A stretch of DNA of 64,000 bases, taken from positions 1 to 64,000 of the forward strand of contig CAJFMX010000012.1 of assembly GCA_904393115.1 (NCBI GenBank), given 5' to 3'. The DNA comes from an uncultured Clostridia bacterium. Lineage in GTDB: Bacteria; Bacillota; Clostridia; Christensenellales; UBA1750. Positions 1 to 9,576 of the stretch are shown one piece after another. Each line of letters starts with the position of its first letter. Within the stretch, counting starts at the first letter, position 1. The notes under the pieces were generated by a model. That model ran no database searches, was not told the DNA's origin, and worked only from the letters and a program-made list of their open reading frames with translations. A program made the translations under genes and the position numbers.

Positions 1-84
1 CCAGTTTCCTGTATCAATATTGAGATGCTCAATCCAAATATTTTTTCTGTTATCCTGTTTTCTGTCTTTGCCCCAAAATCTCAT
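1..84 (-). CDS. 5' end of an unidentified gene, cut by the window edge
   Basis: Only the first 28 codons are inside the window. The ATG at 84 has a strong Shine-Dalgarno (GGAGG, 93-97) eight bases upstream, which is the main support for a real gene. The peptide begins MRFWGKDRKQ and is basic and Trp-rich. It is too short to assign. It follows the 61-aa ORF after a 27-base gap, so the two may be cotranscribed. The stretch is about 35 % G+C, far below its neighbours, which hints at a gene of different origin or an island boundary. Function unknown. Confidence 0.6.
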   Translation of the reverse strand, partial: MRFWGKDRKQDNRKNIWIEHLNIDTGNW

Positions 85-111
85 CTGTATTTCCTCCATA
101 ATATATTTCTT

Positions 112-297
112 TTATTTCCTCCCCCTCTGTGAGGTTGGATTTTTCAGCAAGTCCGACTTCTGCGCAATCCGTTTCAGCCACTTCTTTTCCTCGGCTGACA
201 GCTTTTTGTAATTCAGTTTAAGCCGCTTGCAGATAAACATCATCGCCGCCTGCTCCGGATCGCTGTCCGGGCGGGCGGCTTCCTCGGCGTTCTGCAA
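112..297 (-). CDS. Small hypothetical protein (about 61 aa or longer)
   Basis: The protein is charged; its C-terminal half is a Lys-rich helix-like segment with the stretch NYKKLSAEEKKWLKRIA. The start used is a TTG preceded by GGGAG at five bases. The frame stays open for more than 35 codons upstream and reads plausibly as protein (for example SLPEDNPLGDFLQNAEEA), with no ATG or GTG there, so the true start may be a rare codon further up, overlapping the hslU 3' end. It lies downstream of hslU on the same strand. I do not recognise the family. Confidence 0.5.
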   Translation of the reverse strand: MQNAEEAARPDSDPEQAAMMFICKRLKLNYKKLSAEEKKWLKRIAQKSDLLKNPTSQRGRK

Positions 298-373
298 GAA
301 ATCTCCCAGAGGGTTGTCCTCCGGGAGACTGAAAATATCGTCTTTCTGCGCTTCCCGCAGGGGCGATTCTCTC

Positions 374-1741
374 TTAAATGATGTGCTTGGCCACGTCGAA
401 CTGCTGCATGGCGGCGCAGAGGTGCTCGCGCACGTACGCGCCGTCGATCGTGACGGTCTCGGGACCGTTTTCCCCGGCGGAGAAGGAGACCTCGTCCAGC
501 AGCTCCTCGATGAGGGTGTGCAGGCGGCGCGCGCCGATGTTCTCGCGGCTGTCGTTCATCTCCACGGCGATGTGCGCCATCTCGCGAAGGGCGTCCTCGG
601 TGAACTCCAGCTTCACGTCGTCCACGCCCAGCAGCGCCTGGTACTGCTTGATGAGCGCGTTCTCCGGCTGGGTGAGGATCTTGCGGAAGTCCTCTTCCGT
701 CAGGGGCTTCAGGTTCACCTGCACGGGGAAGCGGCCCTGCAGCTCCGGGATGAGGTCCGTGACCTTGGCCACGTGGAAGGCGCCGGCCGCGATGAAGAGC
801 ATGTGGTCGGTCTTGACCGGGCCGTACTTGGTGTTGACCGTGCAGCCCTCCACGATGGGCAGGATGTCGCGCTGCACGCCCTCGCGGGAGACGTCCGGGC
901 TGCCGGACTGCGAGCGGCCGGCGACCTTGTCGATCTCGTCGATGAAGAGGATGCCGTCCTCCTCCGCCTTGTAGATGGCTTCGCTGACGGCCTTGTCCAT
1001 GTCGATGAGCTTGGAGGTCTCCTCCGCCTTGAGGATCTTGCGCGCCTCGATGACGGAGACCTTGCGGATCTTTTTCTTCTTGGGCATCAGGCCGCCGAGC
1101 ATGTCATTGAGGGAGACGTCCGTGCCGGGCAGGGTCTCGCTGCTGGCGTTGTCCTCAACCTCGATCTCGATGATCTCGCCCTCCAGCGCGCCGCAGAGCA
1201 GGTCCATCTGCAGGCGCTCGCGCCGCTGCCTGCGGCTCTCGCGCTCCTCGGGCGGCTCGTCGGGCTTGCGCACCGGGCCGAGCAGCGCCTCGATGGGGTT
1301 GCGGTCGGCCTTCTTTTCGCCCTTTTCCTTGGCGATGAGCGCGTCCAGGATGCGCTCCTGGGCGTTCTGCTCGGCGGCGGCCTCCACGTCCTTGCCCATG
1401 CGCTCCTTGACCAGGCGCAGCGAGGTCTCCACCAGGTCGCGCACCATGGAGTCCACGTCGCGGCCCACGTAGCCGACCTCGGTGAACTTGGTGGCCTCCA
1501 CCTTGACCAGGGGCGCGTCCACGAGCTTGGCCAGGCGCCGCGCGATCTCCGTCTTGCCCACGCCCGTGGGGCCGACCATGAGGATGTTCTTCGGGGTGAT
1601 GTCCTCGCGGATCTCCGGGTCCAGGCGGGAGCGGCGGTAGCGGTTGCGCAGCGCGATGGCGACGGCGCGCTTGGCCTCGTCCTGGCCGATGATGTACTTA
1701 TCCAGTTCCTCGACGATTTGCCTTGGCGTCATGGTGTTCAT
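374..1741 (-). CDS. hslU: ATP-dependent protease ATPase subunit HslU (ClpY)
   Basis: AAA+ unfoldase ring that feeds unfolded proteins into the HslV peptidase in the cytosol. The 455-residue product has the family N terminus (MTPRQIVEELDKYIIGQ), Walker A GPTGVGKT at 57-64, a charged I-domain at roughly 105-245 that grips substrate, Walker B with DEID near 270, and a C-terminal small AAA domain. Length is normal for Firmicutes. A GTG at 1750 overlaps the hslV stop, but the ATG at 1741 is preferred because AGGAGGT (1751-1757) sits about ten bases upstream and homologues begin there. It is transcribed just after hslV, as the pair must assemble. In B. subtilis codY follows; here it does not. Confidence 0.96.
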   Translation of the reverse strand: MNTMTPRQIVEELDKYIIGQDEAKRAVAIALRNRYRRSRLDPEIREDITPKNILMVGPTGVGKTEIARRLAKLVDAPLVKVEATKFTEVGYVGRDVDSMVRDLVETSLRLVKERMGKDVEAAAEQNAQERILDALIAKEKGEKKADRNPIEALLGPVRKPDEPPEERESRRQRRERLQMDLLCGALEGEIIEIEVEDNASSETLPGTDVSLNDMLGGLMPKKKKIRKVSVIEARKILKAEETSKLIDMDKAVSEAIYKAEEDGILFIDEIDKVAGRSQSGSPDVSREGVQRDILPIVEGCTVNTKYGPVKTDHMLFIAAGAFHVAKVTDLIPELQGRFPVQVNLKPLTEEDFRKILTQPENALIKQYQALLGVDDVKLEFTEDALREMAHIAVEMNDSRENIGARRLHTLIEELLDEVSFSAGENGPETVTIDGAYVREHLCAAMQQFDVAKHII

Positions 1742-1746
1742 CTCTC

Positions 1747-2295
1747 TCACACCTCCTCGACCGTGATGTGGTCATTGGTGTACACGCAGATCTCCGAGGC
1801 GATCTCCATCGCCTTGCGGACGATCTCCTTGGGCGCAAGGTCCGTATTGCGCGCGAGCGCGCGCGCGGCGGAGAGCGCGTAATTTCCGCCCGAGCCGATG
1901 GCCAGCACGCCGTCGTCCGGCGCGATGACCTCGCCCGTGCCCGAGATCAGGAGCAGGTTGTCCTTGTCCGCGGCAAGGAGCATGGCCTGCAGCTGGCGCA
2001 TGCCCTTGTCCATGCGCCAGTTCTGCGCCAGCTCCACCGCGGCGCGGGGCAGGTTGCCCGCAAACTGCTCCAGGCAGGCCTCAAACTTTTCGCTCAGGGC
2101 AAAGGCGTCCGCAACGGAGCCCGCAAAGCCCACGACGACCTTCCCCTCGTAAATGCGGCGGACCTTCTTGGCGCCGTGCTTCATGATCGTGGTCTCGCCC
2201 ATGGTCACCTGGCCGTCGCCCGCGACGGCGGTCTTCCCATCTTTCTGCACCGCGACGATGGTCGTGCCGCGGAATGCGCTTCGATTTTCTTCCAT
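1747..2295 (-). CDS. hslV: ATP-dependent protease peptidase subunit HslV (ClpQ)
   Basis: Threonine peptidase of the HslUV two-ring protease, related to the proteasome beta subunit. The 182-residue precursor starts with a 10-residue propeptide; removal would expose the catalytic Thr11 in RGTTIVAV. The family signatures GDGQVTMG and [10 protein letters not shown] and the C-terminal [11 protein letters not shown] are present. B. subtilis ClpQ uses an N-terminal Ser, while this one has the more common Thr. SD GGAGG lies upstream of the ATG. It heads the hslV-hslU pair. Confidence 0.96.
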   Translation of the reverse strand: MEENRSAFRGTTIVAVQKDGKTAVAGDGQVTMGETTIMKHGAKKVRRIYEGKVVVGFAGSVADAFALSEKFEACLEQFAGNLPRAAVELAQNWRMDKGMRQLQAMLLAADKDNLLLISGTGEVIAPDDGVLAIGSGGNYALSAARALARNTDLAPKEIVRKAMEIASEICVYTNDHITVEEV

Positions 2296-2395
2296 AAGAG
2301 TTCGTCCTCCGTACCCGTTTCTGACAATAGCCTATCACATTTTCAACGCCGGAAAAAGAGAAATGTTGCGCGCGCCGGCGCAGCGCGGCCAACCT

Positions 2396-3688
2396 TTACA
2401 GTTCGTTCACGATTTCGCCGATCCTTTGCAGGGAGCGCGCGGCGATGGCGGCATACCGCTCCTTCTTGACGCGGATCTTTTTCCCGGCAAGGGGCGCGAG
2501 CAGGCCGAAGGTCGCGTTCATGGGCTGGAAGTTGCGGTTCGCGCTCGCGACGTAGCGGCCCATGGCGCCGAGCACCGTCTCGTCCGTCCAGTCCGTGCGC
2601 GGCCGGCCGCTCAGGTCCTGGAACAGGGAGAGGCCCGCAACCATGCCCGAGGCCGCGGACTCGATGTAGCCCTCCACGCCCGTCATCTGCCCGGCAAAGT
2701 AGAGCCCCTCCCGGAAGCGGAAGTGGTCGTCCAGCAGCGTCGGGGAGTTGAGGAACGTGTTTCGGTGCATGACGCCGTAGCGCGCGTACTCCGCGTGCGC
2801 CAGGGCGGGGATCATGCCGAAGACCCGCCGCTGCTCCGGGAACTTGAGCCGCGTCTGAAAGCCCACGAGGTTGTAGAGCGTGCCGGCCGCGTCGTCCTGG
2901 CGGAGCTGCAGCACGGCGTAGGGCATCTTGCCCGTGCGCGGATCAACGAGGCCCACGGGCTTGAGCGGACCGAAGGCGAGCGTCTGCCGGCCGCGAGCCG
3001 CCATGACCTCCACGGGCATGCAGCCCTCGAAGACCTTGTCCTGCTCAAAGCCGTGCACCGGCGCGGTCTCCGCCGCAATCAGCGCGTCGTAGAAGGCGTT
3101 GTACTCCTCCTCGGTCATGGGGCAGTTGATGTAGTCGTCCTCGCCCCGGCCATAGCGGGAGGCGCGGAAGGCCCTGTCCATGTCCACGGATTCCAGGGTG
3201 ACGATGGGCGCGGCGGCATCGTAGAAGGAGAGCCCCTCCTGCCCGGTGAGGGCGACGATCGCCTGCGCAAAGGCGTCGCTGGTGAGGGGGCCGGTGGCGA
3301 TGATGGTCGGCCCCTCCGGCAGGGCGGTGACCTCGCCCTCCACGACCGTGCAGAGCGGGTGGCTGCGCAGGGCCGCGGTCACGCCGGCGCTGAACGTCTC
3401 CCGGTCCACGGCCATGGCGCCGCCCGCAGGCACGCGCGCGGCCTCCGCGCAGTCCATGATGAGCGAGCCCACGCGCCGCATCTCCTCCTTGAGCAGGCCG
3501 ACCGCGTTCTCGAGCCGGTCCGACCGCAGGGAGTTGGAGCAGACCAGCTCCGCAAAGCCGGGCATGTGGTGCGCAGGGGTGAACTTCTGCGGCTTCATCT
3601 CGTACAGCGCGACCTCGCACCCGCGCTTGAGGAGCTGCCATGCGGCCTCGCTGCCCGCAAGGCCCGCCCCGATGACGTTGACCTTCAT
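2396..3688 (-). CDS. trmFO: Methylenetetrahydrofolate-tRNA-(uracil-5-)-methyltransferase TrmFO
   Basis: Folate- and FAD-dependent enzyme that makes ribothymidine at U54 in the T-loop of tRNA. The 430-residue protein opens with the FAD-binding GxGxxG fold ([13 protein letters not shown]), then the TrmFO-specific [11 protein letters not shown] segment with a conserved Cys, and the GCMPVEVMA segment with the second conserved Cys. Length fits the family (about 435-450). The ATG at 3688 has AGGAGGAAGAGG directly upstream. Its start overlaps the stop of the preceding unknown gene by four bases (ATGA), so translation is probably coupled. Position between topA and hslV matches other Firmicutes. Confidence 0.96.
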   Translation of the reverse strand: MKVNVIGAGLAGSEAAWQLLKRGCEVALYEMKPQKFTPAHHMPGFAELVCSNSLRSDRLENAVGLLKEEMRRVGSLIMDCAEAARVPAGGAMAVDRETFSAGVTAALRSHPLCTVVEGEVTALPEGPTIIATGPLTSDAFAQAIVALTGQEGLSFYDAAAPIVTLESVDMDRAFRASRYGRGEDDYINCPMTEEEYNAFYDALIAAETAPVHGFEQDKVFEGCMPVEVMAARGRQTLAFGPLKPVGLVDPRTGKMPYAVLQLRQDDAAGTLYNLVGFQTRLKFPEQRRVFGMIPALAHAEYARYGVMHRNTFLNSPTLLDDHFRFREGLYFAGQMTGVEGYIESAASGMVAGLSLFQDLSGRPRTDWTDETVLGAMGRYVASANRNFQPMNATFGLLAPLAGKKIRVKKERYAAIAARSLQRIGEIVNEL

Positions 3689-4233
3689 CCTCTTCCTCCT
3701 TGTTTCTCTCCGTGCTCCGGCCGCTCCAGGCCCTTTGCGTCGTAGTATTCGTCGGAAAAGCGCAGCGCGCCCGCGTCGAATCCCGCCTGCAGCGCCTCGA
3801 TGTAGCCGTAGGGGTCGTCCATGGGCGATAGATCCAGCCCTTGGGCGATGCGCTCCAGCGCCTGCCGGACCGCGGGGCGCAGGCGGTTTTCCATCTCCGT
3901 CTTGGACTGCACAAACGCCGCAAACTGCGCCCGCGTCATGTCCCCGGCCTCCGCGATGGCGGCCGTGCCGCCGGTCGCCAAAATGAGGCGCAGAAAATCG
4001 CGGAAGTTCCGCGCCACCGGGCGGACGTTTTCCTCGCCAAGGGGCATGGGATTGACGCAGAAAATTGTCTCCCCCATGCCGTCTATGCGGCAAAAGTGCA
4101 CGCCCTCCACGTCCCAGCCCAGCGCGTGCGCGCCCAGCGGCGTGCAGAAATAGCCGCCCTGCTCCTCGCCCGGCGCAAAGCCGATGGCCTCGCCGTCCAC
4201 GCCCAGGCGCAAAAACCGCTCGTATTCCGTCAT
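3685..4233 (-). CDS. Hypothetical protein (182 aa) translationally coupled to trmFO
   Basis: Cytosolic-looking protein with no signal peptide or membrane segment. It begins [18 protein letters not shown]. The middle part, with a Gly/aromatic core followed by [18 protein letters not shown], faintly resembles SUKH/SMI1-type proteins, where a VA-x-SFxEFLxxLL helix closes the fold, but I would not name it on that. The C-terminal third is helical and acidic. The start at 4233 is supported by AGGAGGG seven bases upstream. The gene lies between topA and trmFO and overlaps trmFO by ATGA, suggesting coordinated production. Function unknown. Confidence 0.8.
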   Translation of the reverse strand: MTEYERFLRLGVDGEAIGFAPGEEQGGYFCTPLGAHALGWDVEGVHFCRIDGMGETIFCVNPMPLGEENVRPVARNFRDFLRLILATGGTAAIAEAGDMTRAQFAAFVQSKTEMENRLRPAVRQALERIAQGLDLSPMDDPYGYIEALQAGFDAGALRFSDEYYDAKGLERPEHGEKQGGRG

Positions 4234-4292
4234 GTCCGTTCCCTCCTGCAAAAAAGGGGAGGTGACAAATCGTCACGCCCCCTTTCTGGATT

Positions 4293-6410
4293 TTATTCCG
4301 CCTCGTCCTGCGCGGGGGTCTCCACCTCCACGCGGTGCTTGCAGCTCTCGTTCGTGCAGACGTGCCAGGAGATATCCTTCTTCCGGTCGCGCTTGAGCAC
4401 CATGGGGCTGCCGCAGACCGGACAGCGGTCGTCCACGGGCATGTCCCAGGAGGTGAAGTCGCACTCCGGGTACCGCTCGCAGCCGTAGAACACGCGCCCG
4501 CGCTTGGTGTTGCGCACGAGGATCGCGCCGCCGCACTTGGGGCAGTGCGCGTCGATCGCGCGGACGATGGGCATGGTGTTGCGGCAGGCCGGGAAGTTCG
4601 GGCAGGCCAGGAACTTGCCGAACCGCCCCATCTTGTAGACCATCATGGCGCCGCACTTGTCGCACTGGACGTCCGAGACCTCGTCCTTGACCTCGACCTT
4701 CTCGATGTTCTTCTCCGCGGCCTCGAGCTGCTCGGAGAAGGGGCCGTAGAACTTCTCGATGACCTCGTGCCAGTCCTTGCCGTCCTCCTCGACCGTGTCC
4801 AGCTCCTCCTCCATGTCGGCGGTGAACTGCATGTCCACGATGGACTTGAAGTTCTCGGTCATCATCTCGGTCACCAGCACCCCCAGCTCCGTGGGGACCA
4901 GGGCCTTGTTTTCGCGCGTGACGTAGCCGCGGGCGAGGATGGTGGTGATGGTGGGCGCGTAGGTCGAGGGCCGGCCGATGCCCTTTTCCTCCATCGCGCG
5001 CACGAGGGAGGCTTCTGTGTAGCGGGGCGGGGGCTGGGTGAAGTGCTGCTCCGGCGCAAGGTCCGCCATGGTGACGCTGTCGCCGACGGCGACCTTGGGC
5101 AGGGCGGTCTCCTTCTCGGCGGGCTCGTCCTGCCCCTCCTCGTAGAGGACGGTGAAGCCCGCGAACTTCTTCTTCATGCCGCCGAAGCGGAACTGCGCGC
5201 CGCCGCCGGCAAGCTCGATGTTCAGCGTCTCGTAGACAGCGGGCGTCATCTGGGAGGCGAGGTACCGGTCGTAGATGAGCTTATAGAGCCGGTACTGGTC
5301 GCGCGTGAGGGACGCCTTGACCTTTTCCGGGGAATAGAGGGCGTGGGTCGGGCGGATGGCCTCGTGCGCGTCCTGCGCGTTCTTGCGGCCCTTGAAGACG
5401 TTGGGCGTCTCGGGCAGGTATTCCGGGCTGAAGTTGTCGGCGATGTACTCGCGCGCGGCGGTGAGCGCCTCGTCGGAAAGGCGCGTGGAGTCCGTGCGGA
5501 TGTAGGAGATGAGGCCGACGCTGCCCTCGCCCTCGATGTCCACGCCCTCGTAGAGCATCTGGGCGATCTGCATGGTCTTCTTCGTGGTGAAGGAGAGCTT
5601 GCGCACCGCCTCCTGCTGCAGGTTGGAGGTGGTGAAGGGCGGCGGCGGGTTCTTGCGCCGCTCCCCGCTCTTTACGGCGGTGACCGAATAGGTCTGCCCG
5701 AGCAGGAAGTCGCGGACCTCCTTGGCCTGCGCCTCCGAGGTGATCTCGGTTTTTTCGTCGCCCTTGCCCACGTACTTGGCCACAAATTTCTGGTTTCCAT
5801 CGGTGAATTTGGCGGTGATGGTCCAGTATTCCTGGGGCACGAAGGCGTCGATCTCGGCCTCGCGGTCGACGATCATGCGCGTTGCGACGGACTGCACGCG
5901 CCCGGCGGACAGGCCCTTGCGGACCTTGGCCCAGAGCAGCGGGCTGATCTTGTAGCCGACCAGGCGGTCGAGCACGCGGCGCGCCTGCTGCGCGTCCACG
6001 AGCTGCAAATTGATGGGCCGCGGCTTCTTCATCGCGGCCTTGACAGCCTGGGCCGTGATCTCGTTGAACTCCACGCGGCAGTCGGAAGCCGGGTCGATCT
6101 TCAAAATATTGGCCAGGTGCCAGGAGATGGCCTCGCCCTCGCGGTCCGGGTCGGTCGCCAGGATCACTTTGGACGCGCCGCGGGCCTCCTTGCGGATTTT
6201 CTCCAAGATCTCGCCCCGGCCGCGAATGGTGATGTAGCGGGGCTCGAAATTGTGCTCCACGTCCACGCCAATCTGGCTCTTGGGCAGGTCGCGGACGTGG
6301 CCGTTGCAGGCCTCGACCTTGTAGCCCCTGCCCAGGAACTTGCCGATGGTCTTGGCCTTCGCAGGGGACTCCACGATGACCAATTTATATTTGCTGCTGG
6401 CTGCTGCCAT
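4293..6410 (-). CDS. topA: DNA topoisomerase I
   Basis: Type IA topoisomerase that relaxes negative supercoils by breaking one strand. The 705-residue protein carries the N-terminal TOPRIM domain ([17 protein letters not shown] and the acidic TDPDREGEA near 86-94), the catalytic Tyr293 in ISYIRTDST, and three C-terminal four-Cys zinc ribbons beginning [16 protein letters not shown] and CPVCGSPM. Length is normal for Firmicute TopA. It sits downstream of dprA with a 28-base gap, the usual dprA-topA-trmFO order, and is probably cotranscribed. Confidence 0.97.
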   Translation of the reverse strand: MAAASSKYKLVIVESPAKAKTIGKFLGRGYKVEACNGHVRDLPKSQIGVDVEHNFEPRYITIRGRGEILEKIRKEARGASKVILATDPDREGEAISWHLANILKIDPASDCRVEFNEITAQAVKAAMKKPRPINLQLVDAQQARRVLDRLVGYKISPLLWAKVRKGLSAGRVQSVATRMIVDREAEIDAFVPQEYWTITAKFTDGNQKFVAKYVGKGDEKTEITSEAQAKEVRDFLLGQTYSVTAVKSGERRKNPPPPFTTSNLQQEAVRKLSFTTKKTMQIAQMLYEGVDIEGEGSVGLISYIRTDSTRLSDEALTAAREYIADNFSPEYLPETPNVFKGRKNAQDAHEAIRPTHALYSPEKVKASLTRDQYRLYKLIYDRYLASQMTPAVYETLNIELAGGGAQFRFGGMKKKFAGFTVLYEEGQDEPAEKETALPKVAVGDSVTMADLAPEQHFTQPPPRYTEASLVRAMEEKGIGRPSTYAPTITTILARGYVTRENKALVPTELGVLVTEMMTENFKSIVDMQFTADMEEELDTVEEDGKDWHEVIEKFYGPFSEQLEAAEKNIEKVEVKDEVSDVQCDKCGAMMVYKMGRFGKFLACPNFPACRNTMPIVRAIDAHCPKCGGAILVRNTKRGRVFYGCERYPECDFTSWDMPVDDRCPVCGSPMVLKRDRKKDISWHVCTNESCKHRVEVETPAQDEAE

Positions 6411-6438
6411 ACTCTACCCCCGTAAACTCCATTGCAAA

Positions 6439-7578
6439 TCAAGATTTTGTCGCATAGGTGCGACCTGCCGACTGGTCTATTATTCCCTTCAATTCCAGCA
6501 TTGTCAAGAGCGAATTTAATTTTGCCGCGGAAAACTGCGTCCGCGCGATCAGCTCGTCGAAGGAGAGCGGCTCCCGGCGCAGGGCCTGCAGCACCCGTTC
6601 CTCCTCCTCGGTCACGGCCGGCGCGGCCTGCCCGGCCGGCACGGCCTGCCCGGCCGGCGCGGCCTGCCGCCCCGCCGCGGGCGGCCCGTCCTCCCCGTCC
6701 TCCGCGTCCGCCATCCCAAACGCCTGGAGCACATCGCGGCTGCAAAGCACCGTTTCCGCGCTCGTGCGCATCAGGCGGTTGGTGGAATAGCTCGCGGGCG
6801 AATCGATGTTGCCGGGCACGGTCATCAGCTCCCGGCCGTATTCCACGGCAAGGCCGGCCACCAGCAGCGTGCCGGACCTTTGCCCGGCCTCCGTCACCAG
6901 CGTCGCGCGGGAGAGCGCCGCCAGCAGCCGGTTGCGCGGCAGGAGCGTCGCCCGGCTCGCGCGCGTGCCCGGGGGATATTCGCTCACCAGCAGGCCCTTG
7001 CGCGCGATCTCCTCCTGCAGGGGGCCGACCGCCGCGGGGTAGGCGACGTCCAGGCCGTTTGCAAGGACGGCGATGGTCTTTCCGCCCGCGTCCAGCGCCG
7101 CGCGGTGCGCCACGCTGTCCAAGCCCTCCGCAAGGCCCGACACGATGGTAAGGCCCGCGCGCGCAAGCTCCGCGGCGAGCTTTTCCGTGATCCTGCGGCC
7201 ATAGCTCGTGTGCCGGCGCGTGCCGACAAGGGTGAGCAGGCGCTCGCCCTGGAGCAGTCCGAGGTCGCCCCGGGCGTACAGCGCGCAGGGCGGGTCGTAG
7301 ATGTCGCGAAGCGCCTCCGGATAGGCGGGGCTTGCGGGCGTCAGGATGCGCACGCCCGCCCGGCGGCAGGCCCGGACGTGGTCGTTGATCTCCTCCTGCC
7401 GCCGCGCCTCGAGCAGGCTGGCGGCCAGCGCCTCCCCCACGGCCTCGCGCAGCTCCGGCTCCTGCGCGGCGAGGAGCGCCTCCTCGCCCCCGAAGAACTC
7501 CACGAGCTGGCGCGCCCTTCCCGCGCCCAGGCCGCGCACGCGGCTCAGCCAGATCCAAACGCCCTCTGCCCTCGTCAT
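6439..7578 (-). CDS. dprA: DNA-processing protein DprA
   Basis: Single-strand DNA binding protein that loads RecA on incoming DNA during transformation and in recombination. The 379-residue protein has an N-terminal SAM/helix-hairpin-helix region, then the Rossmann-like core with VGTRRHTSYG, GLAEGLDSVAHR, LLPRNRLLAALS and RSGTLLVAGLA, then a low-complexity linker near 295-320 and a C-terminal winged-helix domain (DprA_WH, from about 322). The linker is made of repeated PAGQA units encoded by an 18-bp tandem repeat (6616-6669). It is next to topA as in most Firmicutes. Confidence 0.95.
   Translation of the reverse strand: MTRAEGVWIWLSRVRGLGAGRARQLVEFFGGEEALLAAQEPELREAVGEALAASLLEARRQEEINDHVRACRRAGVRILTPASPAYPEALRDIYDPPCALYARGDLGLLQGERLLTLVGTRRHTSYGRRITEKLAAELARAGLTIVSGLAEGLDSVAHRAALDAGGKTIAVLANGLDVAYPAAVGPLQEEIARKGLLVSEYPPGTRASRATLLPRNRLLAALSRATLVTEAGQRSGTLLVAGLAVEYGRELMTVPGNIDSPASYSTNRLMRTSAETVLCSRDVLQAFGMADAEDGEDGPPAAGRQAAPAGQAVPAGQAAPAVTEEEERVLQALRREPLSFDELIARTQFSAAKLNSLLTMLELKGIIDQSAGRTYATKS
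6616..6669. repeat. Three tandem 18-bp repeats inside dprA
   Basis: Three consecutive 18-bp units (6616-6633, 6634-6651, 6652-6669) differ at only two positions. They are in frame and encode the PAGQA-type linker before the winged-helix domain of DprA. Such a unit can gain or lose copies by slippage without breaking the frame. Confidence 0.85.
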
Positions 7579-7587
7579 GGTGCATCC

Positions 7588-9120
7588 CTACTTCCAATAT
7601 TTTTCGTTCGTCCCCCGATAGGAAGCCGCCTCGGCCACGTGCTCCGCCTGCACGCGCGCCTCCCCAGCCATGTCCGCGATGGTGCGGGCAATGCGCAGCA
7701 CGCGCGCATAGCCGCGCATGGAGAGCTGCAAGCGCCGCATGCACAGGGCGAGCGCGTCCCGCGCGTCCTTGGTCGGGTTGCAGATCTCCTCCAGGCGGTT
7801 GGCGGGCAGGCGCGCGTTGCAGAAGAAGTCCTCGCCCGCATAGCGCGCGTTCTGCGCCGCGCGCACGCGCTCGACGCGGCGGCGCACGGTCTCGCTGTCC
7901 TCCGCGGGCGCGGCCGCAGGGCCGAACACCTCGTCCGGCTCCACGGCGTCCATCTCCACCACCATGTCGATGCGGTCGAGCAGCGGGCCGGAGATGCGGC
8001 TCAGGTACCGCTGGACCTCGTGCGGCGTGCAGCGGCAGGTCCGCGTGCGCGAGCCGTAGTTGCCGCACGGGCAGGGGTTCATCGCGCAGACGAGCTGGAA
8101 CCGCGCCGGGTACACGCACCGCGCGTTGACGCGGGAGATGGTCACCACGCCGTCCTCCATGGGCTGGCGCAGGGCCTCGAGCACCGCGCGCGGAAACTCC
8201 GGCAGCTCGTCCAGGAACAGCACGCCGTTGTGCGCCTTGGAGATCTCGCCCGGCGCCGCGGCGCGGCCGCCGCCGATGAGCGCCACGGCGCTTGTCGTGT
8301 GGTGCGGCGCGGAGAAGGGCCGCCGCGTCATCAGTCCCCCGGAAACCTCGCCGGATACGGAGTGGATGACCGTCGTCTCCAGCGCCTCCTGCTCGGTCAT
8401 GCGCGGCAGGATGCCGGGCAGGCAGCGCGCGAGCATGGTCTTGCCCGAGCCCGCCGTGCCGATGAGCAGCAGGTTGTGCCCGCCGCTGGCGGCGATCTCC
8501 AGCGCCCTGCGCGCGGCGTACTGCCCGCGCACGGACGCCAGGTCCACCTCCGGCCGCACGTCCTCGGCAAGGTCTGCGTACCGGACCGGGGTGAGCGGCG
8601 CGATCTCCGCCTCCCCGCAGAGGAAGGCCGCGGCCTGCCGCAGGCTCTCGACGGGATAGAGCGCGATGCCGCTCAGGCACGCGCACTCCCGCGCGTTCTG
8701 CGCGGGCAGGAGCGCCCGCTCGATCCCCGCCCGGCGCGCCGCAAGGAGCATGGGCAGCGCGCCCGTCACCGGCGCGAGGGACCCGTCCAGGGACAGGGTG
8801 CCAAGGGCCAGCGCCCCGCGGAGCCTCTCCTGCGGGATGCGGCCCGAGGCCGCGAGGATGCCCAGCGCGATGGGCAGGTCGTACCAGGGCCCCTCCTTCT
8901 TGATGTCCGCAGGGGCCAGGTTGATCGTGATCTGCGCCACGGGGAAGGGAAAGCCGCTGTTGCGCAGGGCGGTGCGCACGCGCTCGCGCGACTCGCGCAC
9001 CGCCGCGTCCGGCAGGCCCACGACATCCACCATGGGCAGGCCGTCGCGCACGTCCACCTCCACACGCATGGGGTAGCCCTCGATTCCCTGCCGGCCGCAG
9101 CTGGTTACGGTCGATAGCAT
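7588..9120 (-). CDS. yifB: YifB/ComM family Mg-chelatase-like AAA ATPase
   Basis: AAA+ protein of the ComM/YifB family; ComM is a helicase that promotes branch migration during natural transformation. The 510 residues show an N-terminal Lon-protease-like ChlI fold (GLPDAAVRESRERV, TINLAPADIKKEG), Walker A GTAGSGKT near 220, the AAA region with FSAPHHTTS, Walker B VLFLDELPEF, a zinc-finger-like Cys cluster (CAMNPCPCGNYG), and the C-terminal Mg_chelatase_C domain ending in the arginine-rich helices RGYARVLRIARTIAD. It lies directly upstream of dprA, so two transformation or recombination proteins are adjacent. Confidence 0.94.
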   Translation of the reverse strand: MLSTVTSCGRQGIEGYPMRVEVDVRDGLPMVDVVGLPDAAVRESRERVRTALRNSGFPFPVAQITINLAPADIKKEGPWYDLPIALGILAASGRIPQERLRGALALGTLSLDGSLAPVTGALPMLLAARRAGIERALLPAQNARECACLSGIALYPVESLRQAAAFLCGEAEIAPLTPVRYADLAEDVRPEVDLASVRGQYAARRALEIAASGGHNLLLIGTAGSGKTMLARCLPGILPRMTEQEALETTVIHSVSGEVSGGLMTRRPFSAPHHTTSAVALIGGGRAAAPGEISKAHNGVLFLDELPEFPRAVLEALRQPMEDGVVTISRVNARCVYPARFQLVCAMNPCPCGNYGSRTRTCRCTPHEVQRYLSRISGPLLDRIDMVVEMDAVEPDEVFGPAAAPAEDSETVRRRVERVRAAQNARYAGEDFFCNARLPANRLEEICNPTKDARDALALCMRRLQLSMRGYARVLRIARTIADMAGEARVQAEHVAEAASYRGTNEKYWK

Positions 9121-9151
9121 CTCCCTTCCCCCTCTCTCTTTTCTCCTGCGC

Positions 9152-9559
9152 TCAGCCGCGCTGCTCCCGGAAGACCAGGAGCTTGTTGCCCACGAAGTTG
9201 ACCGCCATGGACCCCACGACCGAGATGGCCTTGCCGATGTAGCGGTTCATCTGCAACCGCTCCTGCGTCAGCACCAGGATCCCCGTCGAGACCGCCAGCG
9301 CCGCCAGGTTCACCGCCAGGAAGCACGCGAGCTGGCGGCGCGTCATCGGCTCCCGCTGGGCAAACGTCCAGCGCTTGTTCAGCACCAGGCTGTTGCACAG
9401 GCCCAGGCTGTAGCCGATGATCTGCGCCAGAACGTAGTTTTCCGCAAAGAAGGGGATGAACAGCAGGAGCGTATAGGAAAGGTAGTCCACCAGGGTGTTG
9501 ATTACGCCCACCAGGCCGAACTTTACGGCCTGCACAAAGAGCGCCTTGAGCTTTTCCAC
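9152..9559 (-). CDS. GtrA family membrane protein
   Basis: Small four-helix membrane protein of the GtrA/DPMS3 family. Members are thought to help flip or present polyprenyl-linked sugars to glycosyltransferases. The 135 residues contain four hydrophobic segments, the typical opening (VKFGLVGVINTLVDY) and the closing basic FVGNKLLVF motif. The start is a GTG at 9559 with GGGAGG eight bases upstream. It follows the giant GT-C glycosyltransferase gene by 17 bases, which fits a lipid-linked sugar supply role for that enzyme. Confidence 0.9.
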   Translation of the reverse strand: MEKLKALFVQAVKFGLVGVINTLVDYLSYTLLLFIPFFAENYVLAQIIGYSLGLCNSLVLNKRWTFAQREPMTRRQLACFLAVNLAALAVSTGILVLTQERLQMNRYIGKAISVVGSMAVNFVGNKLLVFREQRG

Positions 9560-9576
9560 GATGCATGCCTCCCTTC

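Noticed and set aside
6616-6669. Possible CRISPR-like repeat.
   Set aside because: The units are contiguous, in frame within dprA and without spacers.
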